This document shows positions 34,800-47,364 of a stretch of 64,000 bases of DNA, piece by piece. The notes beneath the pieces are model-generated. The model ran no database searches and was not told the origin of the DNA. It saw only the letters and a program-made list of their open reading frames with translations. The stretch lies in the NCBI RefSeq assembly GCF_029784135.1, contig NC_073746.1:79655204-79719203 (forward strand). Reading direction: 5' to 3'. The DNA comes from Toxorhynchites rutilus septentrionalis (lineage: Eukaryota; Arthropoda; Insecta; Diptera; Culicidae). Every line of letters starts with the position of its first letter. The first letter of the stretch is position 1. The translations under genes and the position numbers were made by a program.

Positions 34800-35725
34800 A
34801 TTCACGTAATAATATTAAGTTGAGGGTTGGTTTCAAAATGAAAATATAAACACTAAACATGTAGGAATTAATGAAAGATTCTGAACGCTTGAAACTCGAT
34901 CATTTCTCAGTAGATCGCAAAGATGTCTGCATCAAATGATTGGAAACAGTTCTACGCACCTATCATAATAAAGAAAACTATATATTTTTTTGATAAACAA
35001 TATAATAATTTCAAATGTCAAGCATTATCTAAGCATTATTAAATTATCTAAACAATTCCACGTATTGATAAATCCAATTCGTTGAACGTTGTAAATTTTA
35101 CTGACAAAAACAGGCAACTAGAGTAACAGCTAAATACAAACGTAGGTAGCCACCGTGCATGTAATTCTTTCCAATCTAAAGTGCTGTTGTCTGCTATCTT
35201 TTTCTTTCCTAATATTGCTTGTACATACGAAGAATACAATGGAAGCCTAAAGAGAAGCGAAACATTGCATCGCAAGGTCCACCCCTGTGTGGCTCAACAA
35301 CCAGCCAAATCGAATAAATTTCACTCGCTCCGGTCCGGACTGATCATATATTTGTTAATCGGAAAGCAAAGTAGAACAGAAGAAGCGAGAGCCTAGCCAC
35401 AGCGCCAATATCGTCAGCAGAGGTAGCAATAACAGTAGCAAACGAGTTTTTCTTGGTACCCGAAGAAGAATCCTGGCATAAAGAAGAGAACCTCAACTCG
35501 ATCCAGTACTAAGTGATGTAATGATACCGAATCACCCGTTGTTTGCCTTCAGTATTTCTAGAAATGCAGCCAATAAGGATACAAGTATGGTCAGCTTGGT
35601 TTCGCGAGATAAAGAATGAATCCATTCCATTAAAACAGGGCCACCGAATCCTTCACTAAACATTTATTTCAATGCAATTCAATGCCACAATTCGATGTAT
35701 TCTAAAGTGGTATCCGAAATAATAA
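34800..35725. other. AT-rich DNA, nothing recognised
   Basis: No coding domain, tRNA box or partnered repeat was identified. Confidence 0.35.
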
Positions 35726-35731
35726 AATTGT

Positions 35732-36779
35732 AAGGGGTTGTATCTAGGACACGACCGTATATTTTCGACGTAGAACTATGCAGTTTTATTATGCAATCCA
35801 CTTGTTTACGACTTCGAATATTATTTTAGAATGCATCGAAATTTTTGTAATAGATTATGTTCATGGTTACAAATAAATTTGATAAACGTATTTTACGTTT
35901 GATATGATGCCTAGGACTACAGAAATATGTGAACGAAAGAATTGTCAAACGATCATTGTATTTTACATTTTTCTCTGAAATTATTGCACATCTCATGTTT
36001 ACGTAGTTCTCGAACCGCGAAAGTTCATTCACCTCTAGTATCTGAAATGACGATTTTCCCAGGCTTCTCAGATTAAAAGTACGTTTTAGGGAAACATATT
36101 TCGGTCTGCACGACACGACAAGCACGACAAGCGAGTACAAAAGTACTCAACACCAATTAAAAAAAAACTCCGACTTGCATGTATTTGCAAAGCGGATACC
36201 CCCAGGCACATTGATTTAGAAGTCCGTGTTAGGGAAACACATCTCGGTGGGGATAAAAATACCCCCGACTTGCATGTATATTTGCAGAGCGGATTTCCAC
36301 GGGTACATCGATTTTGAAGTCTGTGTTGGGGAAACCTTAAATCGGACCAATCAAAACTTGGCAGTTAGGGCGTTTAGATAACGCTTGACATTTTACAGTT
36401 ATTCAATTGTTCATCTCATGAAAAATAACATTTTATTAACTGTGATAGACGCGTAGAAATATTTCCTGTTGATTGATGCAAACATCTTTCCGAACTGTTA
36501 AGAAATGTTCGAGTTATAAGCATTCGAAAAACGTGTAGGATTAGCACACAAATCGGCCGAACAAATGTATGGGAAAAAAGGAAGTTCTTCCAGTTGTAAT
36601 GTATAGCATATCAAACAAATCTTAGAGAATTTCCGATTCGATTGCAAATCAAACGGTATGCAAATCATAAGAATTCGTTCACATTGAAAATAGTTATTAA
36701 CGTGAACTTTATTTCATAAAAACGTGATCTGTTTTCTGATTTGACACCCTTCCTGAAAGACGTAGTTCTACGTCAAAAA
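35732..36779 (+). mobile_element. GACGTAGAACTA-family TIR element, copy A
   Basis: Starts near GGGGTTGTATCTAGGACACG with GACGTAGAACTATGCAG inside the end, and finishes with GACACCCTTCCTGAAAGACG then TAGTTCTACGTCAAAAAG, so CGTAGAACTA occurs at both ends in inverted orientation. The 3' region CTTAGAGAATTTCCGATTCG and ATAGTTATTAACGTGAACTT matches copies at 44896 and 48071. The body is AT-rich and no transposase is seen. This copy is the most diverged of the three complete ones. Confidence 0.65.
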
Positions 36780-37437
36780 GCAAAAGTATTTGTTTGCCGG
36801 GGTAGAACTTGTGTGGATTTAGAAATGTTTCTGGGCTTGTTGGTGGTTGGGTGACTTTCCGAACAAAGATTAAATCTCCACGAATCCGTGCATTGTTTCC
36901 GGTTTGAAGGTGACGTCAAAGTACAACACATCTAAATTGGAGCGACCAACTGAAGTATAGAATATCTAAAGCCCAGAGAATGATTCACTGGATTAACTCG
37001 GCAATTGTGAGACTAACATATGCTTCGCTAGTGTGGTGGCCTGAAACTACACAAATATTAGCTCAGAAAAAGCTCGATAAACTACAACGTCTGGCATACT
37101 TATAAATAACTGGAACAATTCCCAGCGCACCCTCCAAAGTCCAAAATGCTCTTTTATACCTTCTACCCTTGCACCAATATGTGCAACTTGAAGTGGAAAA
37201 AGGTGCTCTTAGACTGAAACGTATAAAACATTTTCTAGAAGGAGATCTCACAGGGCATTTACAAATCCTTAAGGATTTTCAACCGAACACTATAGTAAGC
37301 AGGAATGAAGACTGGATAGAAACAAAGACTAACTTCAGTGTTCCCTTCAAAGTGATCGAATTCAATCGCAACGAATGGGAAGAAGGTGGTCCGAAAACTC
37401 GTCCAGGATCACTCGTGTTTTATATCAATGGATCTAA

Positions 37438-37770
37438 AGGTGCGTCCACATTATGCCGAATAATGTCGATCGGCCTGTACCAGGCGGCATATTCGGTTCG
37501 TTCTGTAATGTGGACGCCACATCGGGTGCACGAAGCCTTAGCCCCATCGGATGTACGAAGCCGTCACGAACACACGAAGCACAATGTCGTCAACGCTAAT
37601 TTACTTCCTTTTGTTTTGGTTCGACTTTCTCGAACCGGACCCACTTGTTTCGGGTTGGGTTCGGTTTGTTTCGAGTCGGTTTTCGGCACGTCAGCAAGCC
37701 CGGGCGGTACGTCCACATTTAGTCGGTTTTACCGGGCGGCCAAGGCCGCTCGGCGTAATGTGGACGCGTC
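37438..37770. mobile_element. MITE with GCGTCCACATTA termini, copy 1
   Basis: The left GGTGCGTCCACATTATGCCG and the right, on the minus strand, GACGCGTCCACATTACGCCG are inverted repeats. The neighbouring CTAA (37434) and TTAG (37771) may be a worn TTAA duplication. The body, with TTTGGTTCGACTTTCTCGAA and CGGACCCACTTGTTTCGG, is shared with copy 2. It lies inside the RNase H region of the decayed LINE. Confidence 0.75.
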
Positions 37771-37882
37771 TTAGAATTGGTAAATCTACGTGAGCTGGGA
37801 TTACTGGACCAGGAATCGACATGTCAATTCCAGTGGGACATTGGCCTACAGTTTTTCAAGCAGAAATACAAGCTATTCTGAA

Positions 37883-38246
37883 GGCGCGTCCACATTATGC
37901 CGAATGATGCCGATCGGCCTGTACCAGGCGGCATATTCGGTTCGTTATGTAATGTGGACGCCCCATCGGGTGCACGAAGCCGAAGGCCCATCGGATGCAC
38001 GAAGCCGAAGGCCCATCGGATGCACGAAGCCGTCACGAACACACGAAGCACAATGTCGTCAACGTTAATTTACTTCGTTTTGTTTTGGTTCGACTTTCTC
38101 GAACCGGACCCACTTGTTTCGGTTGTATTCGGTTTGATTCGCGTCGGTTTTCGGCACGTCGGCACGTCGGCAAGCCCGGGCAGTATTTCCACATTTATTC
38201 GGCTTTACCGGGCGGCCAAGGCCGATTGGCGTAATGTGGACGCGTC
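37883..38246. mobile_element. MITE with GCGTCCACATTA termini, copy 2
   Basis: Same family as 37438-37770, with GGCGCGTCCACATTATGCCG at the left and GCGTAATGTGGACGCGTC at the right. TGAA (37879) and TTAA (38247) flank it, consistent with a TTAA target. A short CACGAAGCCGAAGGCCCATCGGATG-type unit is tandemly repeated inside (about 37973-38035), which explains its greater length. It also interrupts the RNase H coding remnant. Confidence 0.75.
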
Positions 38247-39493
38247 TTAACATGTACAAATATTTGTTCGGCTAGAATATACATGTATGCCAATATCTTT
38301 ATCTTCTCAGATAGCCAAGCAGCTCTTAACTCTTTCACGTACAATATCGAGTCTCAGTCACAAGGCGCTAAGACGCTAAGAAGAGTGGTGAAATTACTCG
38401 ATGCGTGACCCATCGAAGCGTTTGCATTTGGTCCGCTGTTTTGAAGATTAAATCGTACGCGAAGTAAGTAAAAGCATACACATGTCAGTCAAAGCTAGTT
38501 TGGGAATGTATTCTATCCTTAAAACAACTAGCTGCTACTAACGAAGTTAATCTATACTGGGTGCCTGGTCACTGCGTTATAGAAGGTTATGAAAAAGTCT
38601 ATCTCTTCGCGAGATTAGGATCTTCAATTAAATTCGTCGGGCTTGAGCTATTTTGTGGATTATCTATTATCTTAACCTGGAAAATATCAGTGATTGAAGC
38701 TCCAGTTGGCTCTGTCAACACCAAGACAATCCAAATTATTCATTACACCTTGTAACAAAAAAACACGCAACCTGTTCAGCTTGAATAAGGCATTGGTACA
38801 TTAACCGGTCTATTGAACGGACATTGTCCGAGCAGGTATCACCTTAAAAAAATTCGAAACTGGCAGATGATAACTGTTGTTTCTGCAATTTCGATGCTGA
38901 AACTTCGGAACATTTACTGTGTCAGTGCAGTACACTAATTCAGCGAAGACTGTGGATTCTTAGGCCTAACAAGATTTGGTCCGATGAACCAAAAAAGGTG
39001 AGAAACTTCATAAAGGAATCATACCTTCGTTGGGGATTTGCAAAGTCCTAGTGCGGCAATCACTTATTCCTTGAGTGATGGAACGAACTGACACTGCATA
39101 CATAGCAAACTGGAGTGCACTAAAATGATCAAACTAATGGTCGCAGTGGTACAATGCACCTACAGAAGAAAAAAAAAAGTACATCATATTGCAAGCCGGA
39201 TGGAAAGAAGGAATTTTGCAGCAGTGGCAGCTGTGTTCTTCGATTAACATCTGAAGGTGAACATATATTCCACTGCGATTGCTATAGCGGCCACCAACGC
39301 AATCGATTTTTTTGTTGCCGTTCTGCGAAAGATGCTGAACAGTATAATAAGTGATTTATTTATTCGGTAATAATGTTTTTGGGAGCGTTTAAGATGTAAT
39401 CTTGCTACGAGATACAGAAAAATTATTCGATTATTCGATAAGCTATTTGAATTGACTGTCGTCTTTCAGGTTTTGTCCTTGAAATTACTTACC

Positions 39494-39810
39494 CGTCTTT
39501 TGACGTAGGACCCAAATCAGAAAACATGTCACGTTTTTCTGAAATGAAGTTAAAGCTGATAACTATTTTTGCTGCGAACGGATTTTAAAGATTAGCATAC
39601 CAATCGAATCGGAATTTTTTTACGATTTGTTTTAAATGATATACATTACAATCCTAAAGTCTGTATATGGTTGGAATTGATGAAAATTAGAAGCATTTCC
39701 ATTTCCCCATACATTTGGTTCTGTCCATTTGTGTACTTTCCCGAACAGAGCTGTCAATAACGAGCAACTTATGCAGCCGCTAGAATAGAAACAACGAAGG
39801 GGATAGCGAT
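39494..39810 (-). mobile_element. GACGTAGAACTA-family TIR element, partial copy B
   Basis: Minus-strand copy of the right-hand end of this family: CTTTTGACGTAGGACCCAAA at the terminus, then ATGAAGTTAAAGCTGATAAC and, further in, CAATAACGAGCAACTTATGC, matching 46380-46680 in inverted orientation. The opposite end is missing or too diverged to see. Confidence 0.6.
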
Positions 39811-39819
39811 GAGAGAATA

Positions 39820-41790
39820 TTTGCGAAGTCAACTCTACCCTTGCATAGAAAGAAAGCTGTCGCTAGCGTATAAGTATTGCACCTCATCTGAGGAAAATTC
39901 TAAGAATCTTTCTGTGCCCGAAACAACAAAAGTCGCTTATTCTGCTCGTTTTGTGTTTTACGTTTCCCCTCGAGCTATGAACGTTGTGCTCCCCTCGATT
40001 TTTTTTTCGAGTAGGACGAATTCCATGCCAAATCGACTGGCCATTGATAGTAGCATCTCATTGCAGTGAATCATTGTGGGTGTAAAGACATTGATCTTTA
40101 AGCCACCTTGCATACTTGAAACCTAGGAAAAAGGGCCCCCATTTTTAAAAGAGCCAAAGATTTCTCCAAATATTTCACAGAAATTTTTAACTCAAAAATT
40201 ATAACACATACAAAAATTTAGCCAGAGAAGGAAATGTAGGAAATTACTAAAATTTTCATAAAAATATGAAAAAATATATAAATTCACACTAGAAAAAAAA
40301 ATTTAATTAAAAATTAATTTCATTCAAAAGCGTATTCAATAGGAAAAAGGTTTCTGACATCAAGTTTTTCAAGTTTTCCGTGAAAAATTGCAACAAATCC
40401 CTATTTTTGTTTGAAATAAAGATCGGTATAAAGTGTTTCGGAAAAAATCGGTAATGTTAAAATATAAACTATTGTCAAAGACGTCAACTATCTATTCTAT
40501 ATGGTTTCTGGAATACATTCTGTCAAATATATACCGGGAATTTTTAATTTTAAATCTTCTCGATGAACTTTTTTTCAGTTGGTGCTATTGTCAGTGGTCT
40601 TAATTTCAATTTTGAGCGCGATCTGTCAGTTAATTTGTTTACAGCGTCATTAAAAACAAGTAAATTGTTTTCTCGAAAAAACACCCCTTAAAAATATCAG
40701 CTCAATCGGACTTAAGGGAGAGTGGCACAAATCGGTCAAAGTTTGAGTTTTCTGGAAATCGAAAAATCACCCAAAAAAGAGAGTAAAGGAAACCGGGATT
40801 TTCCAAAAAAAAAAATGAGATGCGAGATTTACTGTAACTTTAAAACATTTGGCATCAATTTTTTTTTCAAAACATCGTTATCCTTTACTCCCCCCGTTTC
40901 GTTTTGCATTCATCTTTTATCGTCAGGAAGTCGTTTTATTAAATAAATTATTTTCAATTAATTACCAAAAATTAATTGAAAAAGCAAAAAGCAAAAGCCA
41001 CTGGTTTCAGTACATCCCCTCAGTAACTGCCGCTAATTCTGTCTTTGTCAGCATTTGTACGGAAATAATTCGTAGAACGAAATGCTGATATTAGATCCAA
41101 AAAAAAAATGTAAAGTGTTCTTTGATGAGATCAAAATAGATGTATACTGAACAACAAATCTACAAAAAAATTCTAAGATTTTTTTAAGATCAAAGAATCG
41201 AAAGCAAAAAAAAACGATTTTCTAGATTTTTCGAATACAAAAGATAGATCCGAAGAATCGGAAACCGGAATGTTTCACAATGTTACCCAGCTACGACCGA
41301 TAGTTTTTTTTTTTTTTTTGGAGAACTATGAATGGAAGATTCACTCCAATAATTTCGGGGGTAAAATGAAAAAGCAGTTGATCGTCTAGACCACGAAAGA
41401 GCTGAAGTTCATCTTTTCATCGGCCGCGGTCTTAATAAACATAGGATTTAAGCAAATTTTTTTTCCAATGAAGTTTTTTATGTTTTTTTTTATCGCTATC
41501 CGAAATTAGTACATTTGTTTTAATGCATACGTTCCACGAAGCCCACGGAAATTCAGAAGTTGCAATACCCTTTGGCAAACCTCGTATCTTCCGATACCGG
41601 AATTTGGTAACGATACGAAATTGAAAAAAAAGGTCTTATCCATTGCATAATATGTTGTGACACCGTGTCCTACACCACCGTTTTGATGTTTCTTTCACTC
41701 GATCATATTCCCTAGAACTGGAAACAACAGACTTATCAGACTTATCCAAGAATGGATTAGAGTGAGTTTTTACTCTAACCTTGGATTTTT
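39820..41790. other. AT-rich DNA with no recognised gene
   Basis: Homopolymer-rich sequence. A section at 40700-40910 (GGGAGAGTGGCACAAATCGG, ATCCTTTACTCCCCCC) loosely recalls the body of the hAT-type MITE at 9430 but no clear ends were found. The last 150 bases lead into the exon candidate at 41800. Confidence 0.35.
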
Positions 41791-41799
41791 TGTTTCCAG

Positions 41800-41970
41800 A
41801 CTCTCAGACCGCTACTCTCAAGTGTACACAGAAAAGCGACGCATCAAAATTTGTTGCGAATTGGAGGCACACCAAACCATACTATAACCATACGACATTC
41901 TATTCGTGCGGATTTCCAGGAGAAAATTTACACGAGATTTCCACGGAGCGCACCGAAATGATGGCGAAAA
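41800..41970 (+). CDS. Candidate internal host exon, 57 codons, phase 1-1
   Basis: A pyrimidine-rich acceptor (TTGGATTTTTTGTTTCCAG, ending 41799), preceded by a branch-point-like CTCTAAC, opens a 171-nt segment that closes at AAAA/GTAAGC (41970/41971). The segment is open in one frame, reading SQTATLKCTQKSDASKFVAN then WRHTKPYYNHTTFYSCGFPG, with two cysteines and a possible N-glycosylation site NHT. Length is a multiple of three and both borders are phase 1, a pattern usual for modules of secreted or membrane proteins. I do not recognise the family. No neighbouring exon was found, so it may be chance. Confidence 0.35.
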
Positions 41971-41979
41971 GTAAGCCCG

Positions 41980-43335
41980 GTTGAGCGTGTCGACAGCAGA
42001 CTTGTCAGCTCATTTCAGCACACACACACAAACAGACTTTGATTTGTTGAACATGGGATGCTTGTTTCAAGATTCGGTATCAGTCTGACAGTCTGGGAAA
42101 AAGCTGATGAAAAGTGTTCTCCCCTCGTGTGAGACAGTGGGAGCGCGTGGCGGAACATTTCTGTGGTTTTCCGGTGAACATTTGACGTTGTTGTGATAAG
42201 GGTGTAGCCACTACTGATGCTCCTGCGGCTTGATAGTCTAACGATCCTCCACTTCCATCATCCACTACATTTAATGTGTGTGTTTTCGTGTGTAAGTGAG
42301 AAGAAGTGAGAAGTTGCTGTCTAATATAAACTTCATTTAGTGAAAAATTGCCAGACAAGTATCTTTAGGGGAAAATGAATACCGTTGGAGAGAGAATAAA
42401 ATTTCAGACTGCTGATGTCGAGGATATCAAGGATTTTTTTTTGTTCCGCTCGTCCTGGCGTGTTTGGGGATAGCATTTTCTGGCAGAGGGAAAATATTTC
42501 TCATAAGAATTTCTCACATACTCCGAGGTTATCTGATAGGTGGACGTAAGCGAAAGTGTTGAAAACGAACTCATCCTTAAAAAATCGCCCAATCGGACGT
42601 GGATACGTGAAGTGAGAAAATGCTAGATGATGTTATTTTAAAATTTTTATTCGTTTCATGCATCTAACACAGGTCTTGTCATCGATGAAAGAACCAATTT
42701 ATTTGAAACGGTGGCAGTGGGAAGGACTATCGTTTTCATATTAGCCATGGGGTGAAGGATGAGAGTCCGACCGATGAAACGTTCGTTCCCTGATAGACGC
42801 TGCAATATGATATTCATTTCATGTTTCTCATAAGCGAACAGTTTCCACATGGACGATTATTAGTGAGGATAAGGCAAATTTCATTAGGTGATGCGAATGC
42901 GCTTTGCATCATTACTCGCAATCAAAGCGGGTGATTGAAATTGTTACGAATGCTTACGATTACGGTTATGATAGCGTCATGTTTCGCCAATTACGAGCAT
43001 TTCAGTATCTGAAGTTGAAGATATAAGAAAAAAAAAACCCTTTGATACTGAATCCAATCAGATTCTCGAGGCACTATCACGTGTTCGAGCCTTATGGTAG
43101 CATGAAGTATTGTTTCATTTTGATCAAATTGATTTTTGTGAAATTAGCGGGGGAAAACATTACATGCAAGTTGCTTCAAACCAATGAGTTATTTCAATCG
43201 AAATAAATTATTCTTTTATCATCGATATCATTTTAGTATTTCCGCCTCCTTCTTCGAATCAGAGAAGAGTTAACTAAAATATGAGCAGGTAAAATGTACA
43301 AACTTCAGAAAATAAAATAAAAGTTGTTCAAAAAA
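41980..43335. other. Nothing recognised (possible intron)
   Basis: A CA repeat of about six units lies near 42019. Coding motifs and partnered repeats were not seen. Confidence 0.35.
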
Positions 43336-43339
43336 AATG

Positions 43340-43860
43340 TTCCATCTATTTCAGCCATATTTTTATATTTGGGAAAAGGATCTAGCGAAAGTTATAGGCC
43401 AAAACGTGTACAAGTTGTGTGAGGGAATGGAATGAACTTAAGAAAATCAAAAAAGTTTTCGACACACCCCAAAGCACATTTTTGAAATAATACTCATTCG
43501 ATAGATAATATTTTTATCTATTCTCAGCCAAAGTTTCATTGGACGGAAAAGGGTGTAACAACAGTTATAGACCAAAACGTTTACGGGTTTTCATGAATGG
43601 TTTTTAAATAAAACCAAAATAAAAGGAGTTGTTCGAAACACCCGAAAAAAACATTCTTGAAACAACTTGAAACAACTATCGTTTCTTGAATCTCCAGCCA
43701 TAACTTCATATTCGACAAAAGGTTCTGAGAATAGTCATAGGCCAAAACGAATATAAGTTCATGTCCGGAAAAAATCGAAAATGAAAAAAGCGCAAATAAC
43801 CACAGAGAAAAAAAGCAATGTCATTTTTTTTAAAAAGGTTCACAACATTTGGTTTATAGT
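43340..43860 (+). repeat. Three diverged tandem units, ~170 bp each
   Basis: Units beginning near 43345, 43512 and 43685 share TCTATTTCAGCCATA-TTTCATATT, GGAAAAGG-TCT, GTTATAGGCCAAAACG-TAC-AGTT, and a later CGAAACACCC-type word. Similarity is moderate, so the array is old. The sense is noncoding. It could be a satellite fragment or part of an unrecognised repeat family. Confidence 0.6.
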
Positions 43861-43864
43861 GACT

Positions 43865-44660
43865 TTGTCGAAAAGTTTTCGAAAACTGTCCTCAGATTCT
43901 CCAAATGTTTTTAAATACAACTGAAATACATTATAAGCCTTTAATACAGACAAATCTGGTCTTGTGAAATTCCGCATTTGTGTGATTTTATTTTTAAATA
44001 AGAACTTCAATAGCACCAATCAATCACTCAAATAATAAAATTGCACAAAAAAGGTCGATTGAAGAATTGCACGAGCAAGGTTCGCACAAAAACAGATTTG
44101 CCTGTATTTTACTAGGGTGTTTCAATTGTTTAGGACAGCACAAATTAAGGTACACCGGGACAAGATGAACTGTTTTCTGTTTCTGAGTTCGACTTGAAAT
44201 TATGTTAAAGAATCACAAAATCACTAAATTTTGATCTCACTGCAGCAAGTGCGAGGTATGACAGATGACATCGATAAAAAATAGAGATTCGCATTGGGTG
44301 TTTCAATTATCAAAATTTTTAGTTTTCATTTGCATTGTTTCCACTTTCTTCGTAGAGCGGGTAAGTTGAAGCGCTGAACCACCACGAGTTTAATGTGCGG
44401 TTTAGCTTCTCAAAATATCTACAAATGATTTATGAAACACTAATTCTCGGAAATAGGGGTTTTGGTGTACGTGAGATGTGGGAGAGAAGTCAGATATACG
44501 CAAAATGGACACTACACAGTGACCGTTTAGAGTAGAGCCACTCTAAACGGCTACTAATGAGGTTTATGGAATCATTCAAATATTCAAATGTTATGAGAAG
44601 CACTCAAGAAGAGAGAAGATAATATAATCTGGTTTTAAGATAAATCCAGATATTAGGTGT
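43865..44660. other. Unassigned DNA
   Basis: Noncoding AT-rich sequence; a small inverted pair GAGTAGAGCCACTCTAAACGG with GACCGTTTAGAGTAG lies at about 44520-44550. No gene was recognised. Confidence 0.35.
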
Positions 44661-44671
44661 ACCTGTAGGTT

Positions 44672-47240
44672 TTTTCGTTTCACAACAGATGGTGTAACTT
44701 GATTATTATTCCAGTGAATCAAATTTCCACACATTCGTTGGAAAACTAACGACATTGCGCGTCTCTTTCAGTATATGTCAAAAAGTTGAAGCGTAAACAA
44801 CATAGTTTTTCGCCACTTCGAATATGTCGAATTTCGTCCAACGAGAGTGTTTTTGCGGGCACTACTACTTCATTACTTCAATATAAAGAAAAATTATAGG
44901 AGGTTGTGTGCAAGACACAACTGCATTGTTAACGTAGAACTACTTTGTAGTTTAATTCAAGCCGCTTGTTTATAACAGCGGATATTATTTTATAATACTA
45001 CGAAAATTTTGAAATAACCATTCTACCAGTTTGGTTTGTGAAATCATTTGACGATAATTGTTTGATGATTCATTCTTGTGCTCGCAGAACAATACATGCT
45101 CGTGGTAAGCGCAGCTATCATCCCTAGTGGAGAAAGTTCCGCTACAAGCGAAACCAAATCACATACAAATTTTCAAAACGGCATTTACTTTCTTGGTGAC
45201 TAAATAAACGAAATAAACTCTATCTGTTAATCTCAACAAACTCGAAAAGAGTAGCACTGCTTCATTATAATCAAGATTAGCGCAAATCCAAAAATCGTAG
45301 TTGAGAGCAGTTTTGCGACTGGTACGCGAGTCCAAATAAAATAATAACTTAATATAATTTAATGAATAACTTGGTATTCCCCAAATAGCTTTTTGGTGTA
45401 CAACCTTAACACCTGCTCCACCATAACGTCAGTTCAATGCATTGATGACAGAAAACAAGCAATGTTAACTGCTGGGAAAATGGCTGAATATTTGCCTCAG
45501 CAGAGATTCGTTACCAATACCCTAGCGTAAATATTTCCCTCCCGCTATCTCCCCTCCTTGTTTATATTTATCATTACGACTGCATAATTTGCAACACCAA
45601 ACAATCGTCAATCATAGCATAAAAAAAAGGCGATTGTTGCTTCGTTACAGAGCCAATGCACATGGGAGCAAATACAAATGGGGTTTCAGCGTAGCGAAGA
45701 TGCACTATTTTTACGCACGGGTTATGAAGCACGCACGTATGCATACAAATATCCATATATCGATGGCTTGAAGCAACTAAATATACACACACATATCTCC
45801 GTTTTTGCGCTCTTCTCAACAGAAATCTTTTCTGTTAATATTGCCAGTCTAGATTGGCTAAGCTGTCATCCTTTGTGGAGAGAGTTTTCCTACCGTCATG
45901 CGAAACCAAATCACTGACAAAATTCCAGAACATTTATTTTCTTGGTGAGCTGATGATAGCCTAGCTTGATGATTCCCCACAAAATTGTGTAGCTCAGAAC
46001 CTTAATGCAATGGCGTCAGTTTGATGCAATGATTGTAATGACAGAGACATCGAACGATACTGAAATTTTGCATTCCTTCCTTGCTTGAGACTCCACACAT
46101 CTTCAGTTCATTCATCTCTAATCTTCAAAGAGGCCCTTGGAAAACCTTACTTTATCCATAATATTACTCCTCCACCGCATTGCCTTAAGAAAGGCATTCG
46201 ATCCCTTGCCGTCCAGCTCGCCCAGCAACGATGTTGTTCAGTCGATTTCCTCCCGAAGAATGAAAGTTTGCCTCAGCGAGATCCACTGTTTATACTCTAG
46301 GCAAATATTCCCCTTCATTCTTCTTCTTTTTCTTTGTTCACGGAGACGTTACATTTTATGATTTCCCCTTCGTTGCTCGTCGATAAGTTGCTCGTTATTG
46401 ACAGCTCTGTTAGGGAAAGCACATAAATGGACAGAACAAATGTATGAGGAAATGGAAATGCTTCCAATTTTCATCAATTTAAACCATATACCGACTATGG
46501 GATTGTAATGTATAGCATATCAAACAAATCTTAGGGAATTTCCGATTCGTTTGGTATGTAAATCGCCAAAACCCGTTCACGGCAAAAATAGTTATTAACG
46601 TTAACTTTATTTCATGAAAACGTGACCTGTTTTCTGATTTGGCACCCTTAATGAAAGACGTAGTTCTACGTCAAAAAGCTGCGGAAAGTCATCGCATTTT
46701 GTAGGAAGTTTATGGCGACCATGCTCCAACTGAGTGAAAGCATCAGACGTGGTTTGCACGGTTTAAAAGGGGTAATTTTGAACTGGAAAACGAAGAACGT
46801 TCCGGACCGCCAAAAAAAGATTGAAAATGAAGAATTGGAGACCTTATTCGATCAAGATCCATCACCAACGCAACAAGAACTTGCAGATACTCTTGGAGTA
46901 ACTCAGCAAACCATATCCGATCGTTTAAAAAGCGATGGGAATGACCCGAAAGATAGGACATTGGGTGCCGTATAAATTGAAGCCACGAGACGTCGAACGC
47001 CGTTTTCATCAACATAGACGGCCACGCGGAATATTCACGACCAGAAGGTTATGCTGTCTTTTTGGTGTACTATGAGCTGCTGAAACCGAATGAATCCATT
47101 ACGGGGGATCGCTACCGACGACAAATGCACGTTTAAGCCGTGCACTGAAGGAAAAACGGCCACAATACGAGCAAATACACGATAAAGTTATTTTGCAGCA
47201 CGACAATGCTCGGCCGCGTGTCGCGAAAAAAATGTCGGTT
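44672..47240 (+). mobile_element. Mariner element split by a TIR element, truncated
   Basis: The left part (44672-44894) has the terminus CTGTAGGTTTTTTCGTTTCACAACAGATGG and the start region around ATG at 44826 (frame MSNFVQRECF). The right part (46681-47240) continues with GCTGCGG and the helix-turn-helix frame DQDPSPTQQELADTLGVTQQ then TISDRLK. Comparison with the mariner at 15011-16235 shows these two parts are contiguous there, so copy C of the GACGTAGAACTA family has inserted between them. The transposase is further broken by shifts, and the 3' part after the second catalytic D region (about 47205) is lost. Confidence 0.75.
44896..46686 (+). mobile_element. GACGTAGAACTA-family TIR element, copy C (in mariner)
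   Basis: Left end GGAGGTTGTGTGCAAGACAC with AACGTAGAACTAC, right end GGCACCCTTAATGAAAGACG then TAGTTCTACGTCAAAAAG. The 1.79-kb body shares several blocks with copy D at 48071: GTCAGTTTGATGCAATGATTG, ATTCCCCTTCATTCTTCTTC and CAAATCTTAGGGAATTTCCG. No transposase frame. It sits inside the mariner listed above and so is younger than it. Confidence 0.7.
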
Positions 47241-47364
47241 CTCACTACTGATTCCCCATGTTTTTCAAGGCTGAAAAACATTCGGTAAGTTGAAGAATTC
47301 TTAGATTTCAAATCTCTAAACAGAAAAAAGGAATTTCAGTTTAGTTTTCAAAATCACTACACTT

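Larger units (their letters stand above)
36960..39178 (+). pseudogene. Decayed non-LTR retrotransposon, 3' half (RNase H part)
   Basis: Readable segments in order: thumb region INSAIVRLTYASLVWWPETT (about 36985), then LPLHQYVQLEVEKGALRLKR (about 37163), the start of RNase H with VFYINGSK (about 37416), QAEIQAIL (37859), FIFSDSQAALNSF (about 38295), WVPGHCVIEGYEK (about 38550), and a C-terminal zinc-binding stretch CCFCNFDAETSEHLLCQC (about 38883). It ends in an A-rich tail near 39178. Stops and frameshifts are frequent, and two MITEs interrupt it. Upstream endonuclease and RT parts are missing. The clade is not certain; it differs from the LINE at 51.5 kb. Confidence 0.75.
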
